From: Adineta vaga
Lineage: Eukaryota > Rotifera
NCBI GenBank assembly: GCA_021613535.1
Contig: CP075496.1
Span: 4,526,001 to 4,590,000 of the forward strand
Direction: 5' to 3'
DNA length: 64,000 bases
Shown in pieces: positions 13,854 to 27,236 of this stretch. The notes under the pieces are model-generated. The model saw nothing but the letters and a program-made list of their open reading frames with translations, ran no database searches and was not told the origin of the DNA. A program made the position numbers and the translations under genes. Within the stretch, counting starts at the first letter, position 1. Each line of letters opens with the position of its first letter.

Positions 13854-15894
13854 ATGCTCAAAGTCGCATTACGCAATAATCAATCATTATATCAAATTTC
13901 GACACAATCCTTCGTTCGTTGTTCGTCACATGCATCAACATCGGCCCATCAACAAAATGGACCAGGTCAATTTGGTTTCTATCGTCAAGTAGAATTATTT
14001 TATGATCGCGCTGCAAAAATTCTCGAAGATAAATTAGTTGATGATATGACCAAAACAAAACTAACTGATGATATAAAACATAAAAAAGTTCGAGGAATAT
14101 TGAAAATTATTAAACCATGTAATCATGTTTTGGAAATACGTTTTCCTATACGTAAAGATAATGGCGAACTGCATATTATTGAAGCATATCGTGCTCAACA
14201 TTCACAACATCGTACACCATGTAAAGGTGGTATTCGATACTCAATGGATGTCAATTTAGATGAAGTCAAAGCATTAGCTGCACTTATGACATATAAATGT
14301 GCTTGCGTTGATGTACCATTTGGTGGTGGAAAAGCTGGTGTCAAAATCAATCCAAAAGAATGGTCCGAACCTGAATTGGAACGTATTACACGACGATTGA
14401 CAGTTGAATTGGCGAAAAAAGGTTTTATTGGACCTGGTATTGATGTTCCTGCACCTGATATGGGAACTGGTGAACGTGAAATGGCTTGGATTGCTGATAC
14501 ATACGCATCAACGTTGGTTGGGAAGATATTCATGCTTATGGTTGTGTTACAGGAAAGCCTATTCTTAGTGGTGGTATTCATGGTCGAACATCGGCGACAG
14601 GTCGTGGTTTATATCATGGTGTAGATAATTTTGTTAATGAAGCTTCCTATATGTATGAATGAAACAAAAGAAAAAAGTTAAATAGTTCGACAAGTGTATT
14701 TTTTTGTTTAGGGGAATGGTTGGTCTTTTACCTGGTCTTGCTGGTAAAACCTTTATCGTTCAAGTAAGAAACATAAAAATGATTTTTATTTACAATGATT
14801 ATTCTATTGTTGTTTTTTATTTTCAGGGTTTCGGTAATGTTGGTCTTCATTCAACCCGTTATTTAACTCGACATGGTGCACGTTGTGTTGGAGTACTTGA
14901 ATGGGACGCAGCCATTGTGAATCCAGATGGAATTGATCCAAAAGCACTTGAAGAATATAAATTAGAAAATGGTACAATCAAAGGTTTTCCAGGAGCAAAA
15001 CCGTATGAAAAAGAACCGAAAGAAGAATTACTTTGCGAAAAATGTGATATACTTGTACCAGCTGCTAATGAACGACAAATTACATCAGAGAATGCAGCTC
15101 GAATTCAAGCTCGAATCATAGCTGAGGTAAAGCATTGAAATAAATTTTCAATTTTAATCTTCCACAAGCAACATGATTGTATATCTAGGGTGCCAATGGT
15201 CCGACAACACCAGAAGCTGATGCTATTCTTATGAAAAATAATATTCTTGTGCTTCCAGGTATGAAGATAAATACCTGTTTTTCGAAAAATAACACAAACG
15301 ATTATCTTGTTTAGATTTGTATATCAATGCCGGTGGTGTAACTGTTTCTTATTTTGAATGGTTAAAAAATTTAAGTCATGTCAGTTATGGACGATTAACA
15401 TTCAAATATCAACGTGATACAAATTATGCTCTACTCGGTATGTTTTGAAACAGTTACAATAATTCAAGAATTTCTTATTATTTTCATTTAGAATCGGTTC
15501 AAAGTTCATTGGAAGCAAAATTTGGTCGAACGGTAATTAAATTAATCATATACAAATTTTCAAATCATTTTTCTCTTTGATTTTTTTCTTCTTTCTAGGG
15601 TGGAAAAATTCCAATTGTAAGTCAAAATAGGTTTATTGTCTAGGAAATATTTATAATTTCATCTTTTGAAAAAAGGTTCCAAGTGATGATTTCTTCAAAC
15701 GTATGGCTGGTGCTTCAGAAAAAGACATCGTTCATTCAGGTCTTGAACAAACGATGGAAAAATCAGCACGAGCTATTATGCAAACAGCCATGCGTTATGA
15801 TCTTGGTCTTGATATTCGTACAGCAGCATATGTAAATGCGATTGAAAAAATTTATAAAGTTTACGTTAGTGCGGGTATTACATTCGGATCATAG
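13854..15894 (+). CDS. GLUD1: Glutamate dehydrogenase, mitochondrial, copy 2 (one-base frameshift)
   Basis: Eight exons (13854-14652, 14712-14763, 14827-15126, 15189-15258, 15315-15437, 15492-15532, 15599-15616, 15676-15894) total 1622 bases, one short of a multiple of three. After base 14512 the frame slips: the protein up to IADTYAST is followed by GWED-like sequence one frame away. Adding one base there would give an uninterrupted protein of about 540 residues. All other exons are intact, with [21 protein letters not shown] and the C-terminal [10 protein letters not shown]. The transit peptide is merged into the first exon, whereas copy 1 has an intron there. This copy has extra introns within the helix before GMVGLLPG and around an 18-bp exon encoding GGKIPI. 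The slip could be a real lesion or an assembly indel; strong downstream conservation favours error or a very recent mutation. Confidence 0.9.
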
Positions 15895-17349
15895 ATAACT
15901 GAAATATCTGTTTTTCATTCCACAAAAGAACAAACAGTGGATATATAGAAATTTTCTTTTATCCGTTTTCAATAATCAATAGAAATAAAAAATGATCGAT
16001 GTAAACTAGATGTACAGATTTTTTGTTCAACTGAATGGTATATATACTTCTTGCATAGCTAGAAGCAATTGACTAAATGAATTTATTGAAATCTAGTTAT
16101 ATTCTATTTCTCTATCACATATAATTCATAATTGAATTGATGTATTAAAACATAGGATTGATTGAATTACATGTTTGAATACAATTCAATTATATGTTGA
16201 GAAGTAGGTTTCATTAAATCGTATGAGGTCAATGAGGGGTTTCAATAACGTGTTAATCGTTATCTTTGTTGATATTTATTATAGCATTTCGAGAATTTCT
16301 TTTCTCCCATTTATCATAATTGAAGTTGATGCTTTCTTCCGCAAGCGACTAGTATTTGATAGAAAACCATCATCCATCAAGGTTATCACTAATAGCCATT
16401 TATTTAAGAATAAAGTAAATAAAAACAATGAGATAACTTGCCATTAGCAGATGATAATCGCTATCTATGAATATACAATGTATTGATCAAACTGTAATAA
16501 ACACTTCGCACTAGTATAAAACAAACAGAAACGGAGTAGCAAGATATATGCTTGTTACAAGTAACTGTCATGAGAACTTGTAGTTGATGATAGATACACT
16601 ATATCTTTTCGTGATTATTTCTGATTGTTTTGAATTTCGAAAGGTTTCGAAGATAATATCGAAGATGGTTCAATTCATCGGCGAAGTTATTCAATTCCCT
16701 TTGAAATATATAATCATTTTCTTTTCTCATTTCTTTGTTATGCGATTATCAAGTGTATTATGATGTAATCGAAACAAATGAATACTAAGTATGATTATGC
16801 AAATAGTCATTCATATTCAAAAAAGAAAATGAGAAACTTCGATCATCAATTGCTGTACGTGTTGATAGTTAAATATCCAATATAAATTTCATCGATATGT
16901 CTACGAGATTAATGTTGAACAAATGTGATTAGACAGGAAACTGATTATTTGATAATCTATCCAAGTCAAGTAAACAATCCTAATCAAATCATTGATTCAA
17001 TTCTATAGATTGAACAATTTTATTACATGCATTTGATTTATTTGAATATTATGAATACAAAGATTACTTTATACATATAGAAGAATAAAAAAGCAGAAGC
17101 AAAAAAAAGGATTGTATTGCAGAACTATTTAGTGAGAAAAGAGAAACAACGAACAGGTAGACAAACACACAATAGATAGTGAGATAAAGGATTAACTAAC
17201 AGCCATAGGAGAAAAACAAACGATGTATAATATTCACCGGTAATGACTGTTAATATTAAAAGAATTTGTTTTGTTTTCTAATGAGATAATTAAAAACAGA
17301 GAAAAAGAAAGAAGACACTATTCTACAAATTTATTGAAAATTTCAATGT
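15895..17349. other. Convergent intergenic region
   Basis: Lies between the GDH-2 and tetraspan-LDLa stop codons. AT-rich, with no domain-bearing frame on either strand. A frame at 16223-16447 is low in complexity and not called. Confidence 0.5.
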
Positions 17350-18453
17350 TCATTCATCATACGGACTGGTATGAACAATAACATATTTTTTATTATTCAC
17401 ATGTATACGTAATTTTGATTTGTCCGATTGTAAGGCACAACAAAAGCAACAGCTGAGAATTGTTGTTAATAAACTTGCCCCAATAGCAGCAACTGTTAAC
17501 CAAAAAGCTAAACCTAAACGTTCGACATTAATTAGCCAAGGATTAAATGCAATAATTAAAGATTCTGTTTGTCCTAATTCAAAAGTATAATCAGGTCGAT
17601 GTAAACGTTCTTGAATCCATTCATTCAGAAATAGACCTAAACCACCAGCACCACTAAGAAATGATGTCAATGAAAAGAAACTAACGAATACAAATGGAAT
17701 TGAATAAAATCGATCAACACAATTGATACAAAATAATATTAATAAAGCCAGAAATGTTAATAATGGGGCAGCAACGAATAAGAGAAGCATAATTATATGA
17801 CGAATACGTTTGGTATAATGATATAAATCACGTGGTGATGATGATGATGAAGAGGAAGAATCAAATGAGAAATACTTTTGAATACCTTCATAATCAAATG
17901 AGATGACTTGCCTCCATATACATTTATCTTCTTTCCAATAATAATGTGTACGATTAAAGATATGTTCACATCCTTCTTCATCGATGTAAGATGGACAAGA
18001 TGGTATACCATCGCATTTTCTTTCCTAAAAACAATCAAGTTTTTTTGTTTTAGATTAAATTTTAAAAAACAAACAACATACACAAGAATTCTTTTCATGA
18101 CAATAAATGAATGAATCATTACATGATTGTGAAGATAATATGGGATATAGTTCCATACGATCAATACTATTTTTTTCTGTTTTAATCGTATGTAAAGTAA
18201 TCCATTTGTAATCTAGACAATAACCAAATAAACTTAATCGTGAACGAAATGCATGTTGAAGAAGATGAGTTTCTAATTGAACACTTTGATTATTTATTTG
18301 GAAATATTCTCGTTGTTGATTTGTTCTATTGTAATGATCAATTAAATTATCATCAATCGAATTCCAACGAGTACTTAGAAATGCATAACAATATAAACCA
18401 ATTGATACAATCATTGGAAGGACAATATTAACAACTAAAATACTGACCTTCAT
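17350..18453 (-). CDS. Tetraspan membrane protein with LDL-receptor class A module
   Basis: Two exons (18453-18082, 18024-17350) join in phase 0 for 348 residues. Visible layout: TM1 at about residues 3-26; a long extracellular loop with several N-x-S/T sites and a Cys-rich segment formed across the splice; then three further TM segments in exon 2. The Cys-rich part has the LDLa pattern C-x6-C-x5-C-x3-CDG-x2-SC-x6-EEGC, with acidic residues that could bind calcium, although the usual D-x-SDE core is changed to YIDEEGC. The remainder resembles the claudin/PMP22/clarin four-helix plan. After the module there is a run of Ser before TM2. Function is unknown; an LDLa module suggests extracellular ligand binding. 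An AG acceptor-like site (18470-18469, minus strand) precedes the start. Confidence 0.75.
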
Positions 18454-18519
18454 CGTTGATCTTTTTATCTGAAAAAAAGAGAAGAAGAAATAAATAATAC
18501 AAATCATTCTAATAGATAT

Positions 18520-20487
18520 AAATAATGATCGACATATTCCTGCTGCGTAGATTTCGAGTATTGTGATGAATATGACATATCATTATTTCTGTGGAAAGAT
18601 AGTTTTTTCTCGATGACTCTAGAACGTTAACCTTTTTCTTCCCACTTTGTTGTTTCGTATTCGTACATAAAAAAGAATCATCGAATGCTTTCTTTTTCGT
18701 ACGTGTTCAATAAATCAATACTTCAAGCAAGAAGAAAAGACATCTGGAGAAGAAACAGGACGTTGTTGTAATGCTACTGTTCCTGTTCAATCAAGCACTT
18801 AAACAAAAAAAGAATGCATAAATATTCACAATACGAGCGAATAATCGCATATATATATGTAGGCGTGCCTTGACCCCCACTGACTGGTCGTCACATCTAT
18901 CCATACATATATATGAAGTCGATTACGTATTCATGATTCAATATTAAACCGTCGGCACATACAAAATACAATGAACGGTTCATCTAATTCATTTGTGTAT
19001 ATTCAGCCCTTAGAGATCGGTGTGTATGTATACACATAAATGTATGTATAGGAAAGGTAATTTGACGCAGACTGAGAAGAAATCTAAGAAAAAGGGAGAG
19101 AAAGAGAGAGAGACAAAAAAGTGCGTGACCGAAAATTTCTTTGTTCATGAGAGAAGATGGAAATATGAGAATGATTGATAGTGAACAATAAGGATAATCA
19201 ATGTTCAAAAAAGGAAATATCAAATTATTGAAAAAATAAATCTCAAGCTAATATCATAATACTTCTTTATATGGCAATGTACAAAAACACAAAAATAAAT
19301 GCCTTTTGATGATGAATACGATAACATGAAAAACAAACCATGTATACTGATAGCCACAGATAGTCAGAAATAGAAGAAAAGAGTGAGTAGTCAGCTGCGA
19401 AAGCACTAGAGAATAAATGAGTGATGAAAGAAAGAAAGGCAGAGAGAGACAGAGACAGAGAAGAGAAAAACAGAGAGACAGAGAATGAAGAAAAGAATCA
19501 GATAAAGACACCAATCGAAACTATGTGAGTAAGAATTGACATATATGATAGTGATGATACTGTTATCATAACGTTTCATATAGTAAATATCTTTTACCCG
19601 CCTAGAGAATTATCTTATTAGATTAATTCTAATTATAACAATCGAATGTTCATGATTGATTCCAAGGGAAATCATAAGAAATCTACCTTTTTTCCTATTA
19701 ATTCAACATATGTTGATTAGATAGAATTTTGATAAATTGTTGATACAAAAGTCAAAGCTTTTGATTATCGTTATTACAAGATTAATGTTAACCTTGATCA
19801 TGCCATGCCAGACATCGAGTAATTCGATGATCAATAGCACGTTAATGAGACTCTAACCAACACGATAGCAATACAAAGAACATATCATGATTTAGTCTTC
19901 AATTGTATGTATATATTAAATCAAAGTATAAAGGTTAAATAGAAAAAAAACTCTTACACCCAGCGGCATATTCATACAAAAGAAAAAAAATCTTATTTCT
20001 ATTTGTTTAAATAATCCTTGGTAGAAGTATAGAAGTGTATTGTGAGTAAAAGATTTTTCAAGTTCAATATCAATACTTCGGTAGAGATCAGACGAATAGT
20101 TTAATACATCAAATTTTTAATGAATTCTAATCTCATTGCGAAACAAGATAGTTTTCACCTTGTAATCGATACAAATCTCTTTAATTTCATAGAAATCAAT
20201 GACATACATACATACTCACTCACATTTTGTATAAAAAGGATATTTCACTAAATATTTATACAGATATAATTTTTATTTTGAATAAATATAATCAAGTCGA
20301 TGTGTTTGTTAACTAGCGCCGTCTGTTGATTTCATTATCGGTTTGGACAGATAGACACCTCTTATATTTCAAGGAAAAGAAAAGAGAAGAAGTGAAGCAA
20401 ATCGAGTAGATACAAACGGTCATTCATTCATTGTGTTTATTTATTTACGTTTATCAATAGCTATATTTAGATATAACATATCGGAAA
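18520..20487. other. Divergent intergenic region
   Basis: 5' flanks of the tetraspan-LDLa gene (-) and HSBP1 (+). It contains AG-rich stretches near 19090-19115 and 19440-19490 that create long but low-complexity Ser/Leu/Phe frames on the minus strand. No gene supported. Confidence 0.5.
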
Positions 20488-20877
20488 ATGACTGATGCAC
20501 GAACACTTTCATCATCATCTTCATCAACAACAAATCATGTGAATGGAACTAATACAACTCCATTATTACCTCCAGATTTAAATAATATTAATGGTTTAAC
20601 CACTTATGTAAGTGTTTGTTCAATCTATAAGTTTCATTGAATAAAGAGGTTCTTTTCTTTTTCTTATTAGGTTAATACAATTTTCCATCAGATGGAAGAA
20701 AAATTTTTAGCTGCAAGTGATCAAGTAATGAATCGTATGAATGAATTAGGTAAAAGAATTGATACATTAGAATCGAATCTTGGTGATATTATTTCGCATC
20801 TACCAACTGAAGAAACATCAACATCGAGTTCATCGCCAAGTATAGCACCATCATCACAACAACAAACAAAATCATGA
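20488..20877 (+). CDS. HSBP1: Heat shock factor-binding protein 1
   Basis: Two exons (20488-20607, 20671-20877), 129 residues including low-complexity ends. HSBP1 is a small nuclear coiled-coil protein that binds the trimerisation heptads of HSF1 and dampens the heat-shock response. The core, about residues 37-85, matches the family: LTTYVNTIFHQMEEKF, then SDQVMNRM, then LGKRIDTLESNLGDII, a continuous heptad pattern. The N-terminal Ser/Thr/Asn-rich 35 residues and the Ser/Gln-rich tail are not conserved and make it longer than the usual 76 or so residues. An AG at 20469-20470 could be a leader acceptor. Confidence 0.88.
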
Positions 20878-21459
20878 TCAAATTTTTTACTTTTTCTTGC
20901 AATTTTCCTCGTCACGATTAGAATGTTCATTCTTCTTATTCTTATTCAAACTATGCATGGGTTAGAGATGTAATTCATTTGTATATTATTAAATAAACAG
21001 ATATAACTGTACATCAAATGTTTTAATCTTGGAAAAGGATCTCATCTAATATTTATAATTGCTAAAGAATACCCAACAATAGATTTATTTGATTGATACT
21101 AACAATTCAATACGATCATAATATCAAGGGATAGTTTATCAAAATTCTTTCAGTTATATCCTATTGAATATTTTCATCTATATAAGACATAGCTATAATT
21201 TATCTAAGTGGAGATACAAATTTTTTTTCTACCTATCGAACTATTTAGTATTTCATAGAATTTTTCATTTAAAGAAGACAAAATCTGTTTATCATATCAA
21301 ATACTTCTCTCCTTATCTTCACATATATAAACTTACCTTTTTTTTATTAAAGATCTTGTCGCATATATTTCTGTTATAGAGTAGAGTTTATGACGACCTT
21401 CTATTAAATTATTTTACAAAAACCAAAAAAATGAAAATCGAATCGTCCTATTTTTCAAT
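20878..21459. other. Intergenic region HSBP1 to DUF5054 gene
   Basis: AT-rich, with an AATAAA-type sequence near 20990 consistent with the HSBP1 3' end. No coding signal. Confidence 0.5.
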
Positions 21460-21471
21460 ATTTATTTTCAG
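21460..21471 (+). promoter_or_regulatory. Acceptor immediately before start codon of DUF5054 gene
   Basis: tttattttcag ends exactly at the base before the ATG. Candidate spliced-leader acceptor with zero remaining 5'UTR, or a 5'-UTR intron acceptor. Confidence 0.45.
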
Positions 21472-24389
21472 ATGTTTGTCAATATCTTCTATATCGTTAT
21501 ATCATTTGTAACGATATTTGCTCATAGTACAAACGAAGATGACTTACCAAATTTAGTTGGCAATTATTATATGCCAATTCTAGGCAATAATAATCAATAC
21601 GTTTTCAATATTGATTGGTCATATTCTCTTAATCGATATGTAGTTACTGTTACCGGACAGACATTAGCTTGGGCTACAGGTACATTAAGTATAACTAATA
21701 ATGCTTCTGTTAATCTTCTTTGTGATAATGGTGATAATTTATCGGGTGTTGTAAGCTATTCAACTGATTTACCAACAATTTGTTGGCCTACATTCAAAGA
21801 TTTTACTTGTTGGAAACATCTTCTATCAAATGTAACACGAATTCATGTGATAAATATGTAAATGATCGTTTTCTGATGAACAATGTTCATTATAATTGAT
21901 TATTTGTTGTCTTTTAGGAATCATTTAGACGTTGGTTACAATGGTATTCCAATGACTGGTTTTATAAATAATATTTTGAACATATATTTCCATCAATATT
22001 TTCCTCGTGCAGCTATTTTAGCTGAACAAATCCGTCATATTTCTCCGGATGATGCATTTGTATATACAACTCATCCTTGGTTACTTAGTATGTTTTTCAA
22101 CTGTCCAACAAATTTTGTTTTGGCCGGAATTTTATTAAAATGTCCATCAAATGACGAATTAGAATTAATTGAACGAGCTATCCGAACGGGTGCTATAACA
22201 TGGCATGCTGGTGCTATGAATATGGAATATGAATGGATGGATGAACGAGCATTAAATCTTTCGTTAGATTTATCTGTTTCATTAGCAAAGCGTTTTAATG
22301 TTCCTGTTCCATGTGTAATCAGTATTCGTGATGTTCCTGGTCTTCCAATAACCATTGTTAGATCATTAAATCAATATTTTGCGCAATATTGTTCATTTAA
22401 ACCTATGGTAACCGTTGGTGTCAATGCTGGTAAATAGAATTTGTTATACTTTTTTTTTCTATAAAGAGCAAAAACATAATAAATATTCTGATCTTTTCTA
22501 GCGGTAACTGATGTTGATATTCCAAATGGTTTATTTCGATGGGGAACAAGTGATGATTCAAGTGTACTTGCTACATGGCATTTCTATGGTTTGTATTCAT
22601 TTCCTAGAATATAAATTATTAGAAGACAAAGATTTACTCTTCGTAGGCTATCCAAATAATCCTGGTTCAACATTTGGTAATCCTGGTGGTTTAGGTATTG
22701 ATGATATTGTTGTCATACCTGAAGTAGGTGTTGGTTTAGCATTTGCATTTCGTACAGATAATCAAGGTATTATTTGAATTGAATCTTATCGAAATAGTTT
22801 ATAAATAAAATTTTCAGGTCCACCAATGTCCATTGCTGAAATTCGTCAAAATCATGAAATAATTCGTCAATCTTACCCAGGCGCTCGAATAATATCATCA
22901 TCATTTCAAAATTTTCTCGAAGATATCGCTGGTATTGCACCGGACTTGGAATTATTTGATCGAGATATATCTGATTCGTGGTTACAAGGCATTGGTTCAG
23001 ATCCAAAACGTGTTCAACAATATCAAGCATTACAGAGAGCATTAAAAACATGTTTTGATCGTAAATTATGTACAACAGAAGATGATCAATTGAAAAATGC
23101 AAGTCGATTTCTTATCAAAATTCCAGGTTACTTTCAAATACTTAGTTTCATTTTTAATAATTATTATTTATTTAGAACATACATGGGGTTTACCATCTTT
23201 ATATGATCAAATTAATTGGACTAATAAACAATTTGAAACTGTTGTTAATACGGGGCAATCCTATAATAATTGTCGCTCAGCATGGCTTGAACAACGAGCA
23301 TTTTTCGATATCTATTTAGAGACAGTTAAAGATCATCCAGTTTATAATATCATTCAACAAGAACTTCGTTTAACATTTGATAATGTCAAACGACCAAATT
23401 TAGATAATTTCAAAGCTGTTTCACCAACGGAAGCATTTGTCTTATTTCAAAAATCAGCCGAACCAATTACTGTTTCATTTGATAAAAATCTAGGATCAAT
23501 CTCGAATTTATCACGTAGTGAATCTATCTATTGGACTAACGAAAATTCTCAATTGGGAACTTATGTTTATATTACTTATAACGAAACTGATTTCATTCAA
23601 TTATCAAATACATACGGCAATCCAGGTATGAAACAGGTTCAAGCTTTAGCTTACAGAAAACTAATAATATCAATATATTTTTAGGTTATGATAAGCCGAA
23701 CTCTACAGTAAATGCAAGTCCAGATTCACGTACATGGTTACCAACATTAAAACGATTCTTTCGATCTCGTAATGATGAAAATGTTTTTCTTGCTTTGTTA
23801 AATCTTGATAATGAAGTTGTGGATTCCTATGGTGGTTTCAATGAAATCTGGTTATTATATAAATTCATTGATGAAACCTCATTTACTCTTGAATGGATCG
23901 GTTTAAATAAAACGGCAACACGTCTTGCTGAAGCATCGATGGTTAAATTTCTTCTTCCTATGCAACCATCTTGTTCTTTAATTCAATATGATACAAAAGT
24001 TGATGTTCAACAAGCAGCAACGAAATCATCATATTTTCAACGAGGTGTGGATTCTTTTTCATGTCAATCAACTTTATCAGCAAAATGTTTTGTTACAATT
24101 GATGTTAAATCTTACGATGCACCACTTGGTTTGTTAACAGATTTGATTTTCTTTTCGTTAGATAAAAAAGAACTTGTTTTTCTTTTCAGTATGTCCAATA
24201 TTGAAAGGTAAAGAACCAACAGCTCTTCCTTTTCCAGCACCAGGTGATTCTCCACCCTTAGATGGCATGGCTTATAATCTACATAATAATGTTTGGGATA
24301 CAAATTACATTTATTGGTATCCACTAGTTGCAGGTGATGAATCATGGCGAGCTCGATTCTTAGTTACATTCGATGGATCATGTAGTTAA
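21472..24389 (+). CDS. Secreted DUF5054 / GH38-like protein
   Basis: Eight exons (21472-21857, 21918-22429, 22502-22588, 22647-22766, 22818-23126, 23176-23625, 23685-24128, 24190-24389) give 835 residues. Residues 1-17 form a clear signal peptide. The motif NHLDVGYNG resembles the H-x-D-x-G(W/Y) metal-site motif at the start of GH38 alpha-mannosidases. WHAGAMNMEYEW, TDNQGPP, EHTWG and DAPL further along fit the DUF5054 family, described mainly from fungi, plants and protists and related to GH38. A role in extracellular or lysosomal carbohydrate hydrolysis is an inference; the substrate is unknown. Several N-x-S/T sites agree with secretion. The short intron between 22588 and 22647 is required to keep the frame across the FYGYPNNPG segment. 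The patchy distribution of the family makes horizontal origin worth testing. Confidence 0.72.
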
Positions 24390-24764
24390 TAGATATTCGA
24401 TGTAATTTATTTTCTATCCATATACTTAGTAGTATACTTTCGTTTTTGTACTTCGTGATATTCTATTTTATTTTCTTATTCTTTTTCTCTTCATTCTAAT
24501 CTAATGTAAACTATAAACTGTAGTCGCGCTTCGTTTTCGAAACTTCTTTGAATAAACGAATCAATAATAGAAAAGAAAATAGTGTCATCTATATCTCATT
24601 GATTTTCTTTCTTTTATCGGAGACTTATAAACATCATTCATTTGAAAATAAATAAATATCTCTTCATCATTTTCGATTGGATAGAAAGAAAGGAAATTTG
24701 TCTTTCTTTTTTCTATACAATATTTTCCATTGCCACGTGCTACTTCTACCCGTAAATTCTTACT
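24390..24764. other. Intergenic region
   Basis: 3' flank of the DUF5054 gene and 5' flank of PRMT. No feature seen. Confidence 0.5.
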
Positions 24765-26539
<1,775 letters not shown>

Positions 26540-26585
26540 AAAGTTAACTGACAGTATCTCTTCTTTGTTGTACGTGTTTGTTATT

Positions 26586-27223
26586 CTATTTGGAATAAAG
26601 TGATGTGTCCGTGGAAGAAGATAAAAGAGTTTTACGTGTTCGTTCATGATCATCTTCACATAAAATTTGATTATTATATAGGAAATATCGATCACCAACA
26701 CAAAATCTATTATTATCATGAGAAAAAGTTCTTTTAATTCTAATAATAAAACACAATTAACTTACTTTTGTTGACATTCATAACATGAGAAACAATTTAA
26801 ATGATAAACAAGTTCTCCACAACGCATAACTAAATCAAATGCAGGAACTATAACAAATAAATAGAGAATGAATGTTATTTCTTAGAATACAATAATTCAA
26901 ACACTTCTTACTTAGTCTTTGACAACTAGCACAATGGCCAGTCATACCAAATAGACGTAAATAATCACGTTTACAAAGTATTAAATTTGCTTTTAAATAC
27001 AATGTTGAACCTGTTTCACCAAGACGACAATCGCAACAAGCACATTTCAAACAATCTTCATGCCACATTTTATCTAAAGCTAAACAATAGACAAGAAGGA
27101 ATTTTTCGTTATCAGAAAGCAATCAATGTCTATACCTTGAAGCATATAACGATCATTAATAATTTGATTGCAATTAGCACAAATATAACTTTTATTTGTT
27201 GGAAGAATGTTTGTATTTGTCAT
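26586..27223 (-). CDS. LMO: LIM-only transcriptional cofactor (LMO1/LMO3-like)
   Basis: Four exons (27223-27136, 27079-26912, 26847-26766, 26706-26586) give 152 residues, the normal LMO length. Two LIM zinc-binding domains fill the protein. LIM1 runs from YICANC to [11 protein letters not shown] and includes [23 protein letters not shown]2 runs from [12 protein letters not shown] to the ILCEDDHE end and includes [12 protein letters not shown]. It lacks a DNA-binding domain, so it would act as a nuclear adaptor for LDB/bHLH/GATA complexes. The closest recalled family is LMO1/3 rather than LMO4. The start codon is immediately preceded by cttcactcag, an acceptor-like sequence. Convergent with PRMT1, with only 46 bp between stop codons. 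Confidence 0.93.
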
Positions 27224-27236
27224 CTGAGTGAAGAAA
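27224..27236 (-). promoter_or_regulatory. Acceptor immediately before LMO start codon
   Basis: On the minus strand a pyrimidine-rich tract ends in CAG directly abutting the ATG. Candidate spliced-leader acceptor. Confidence 0.45.
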
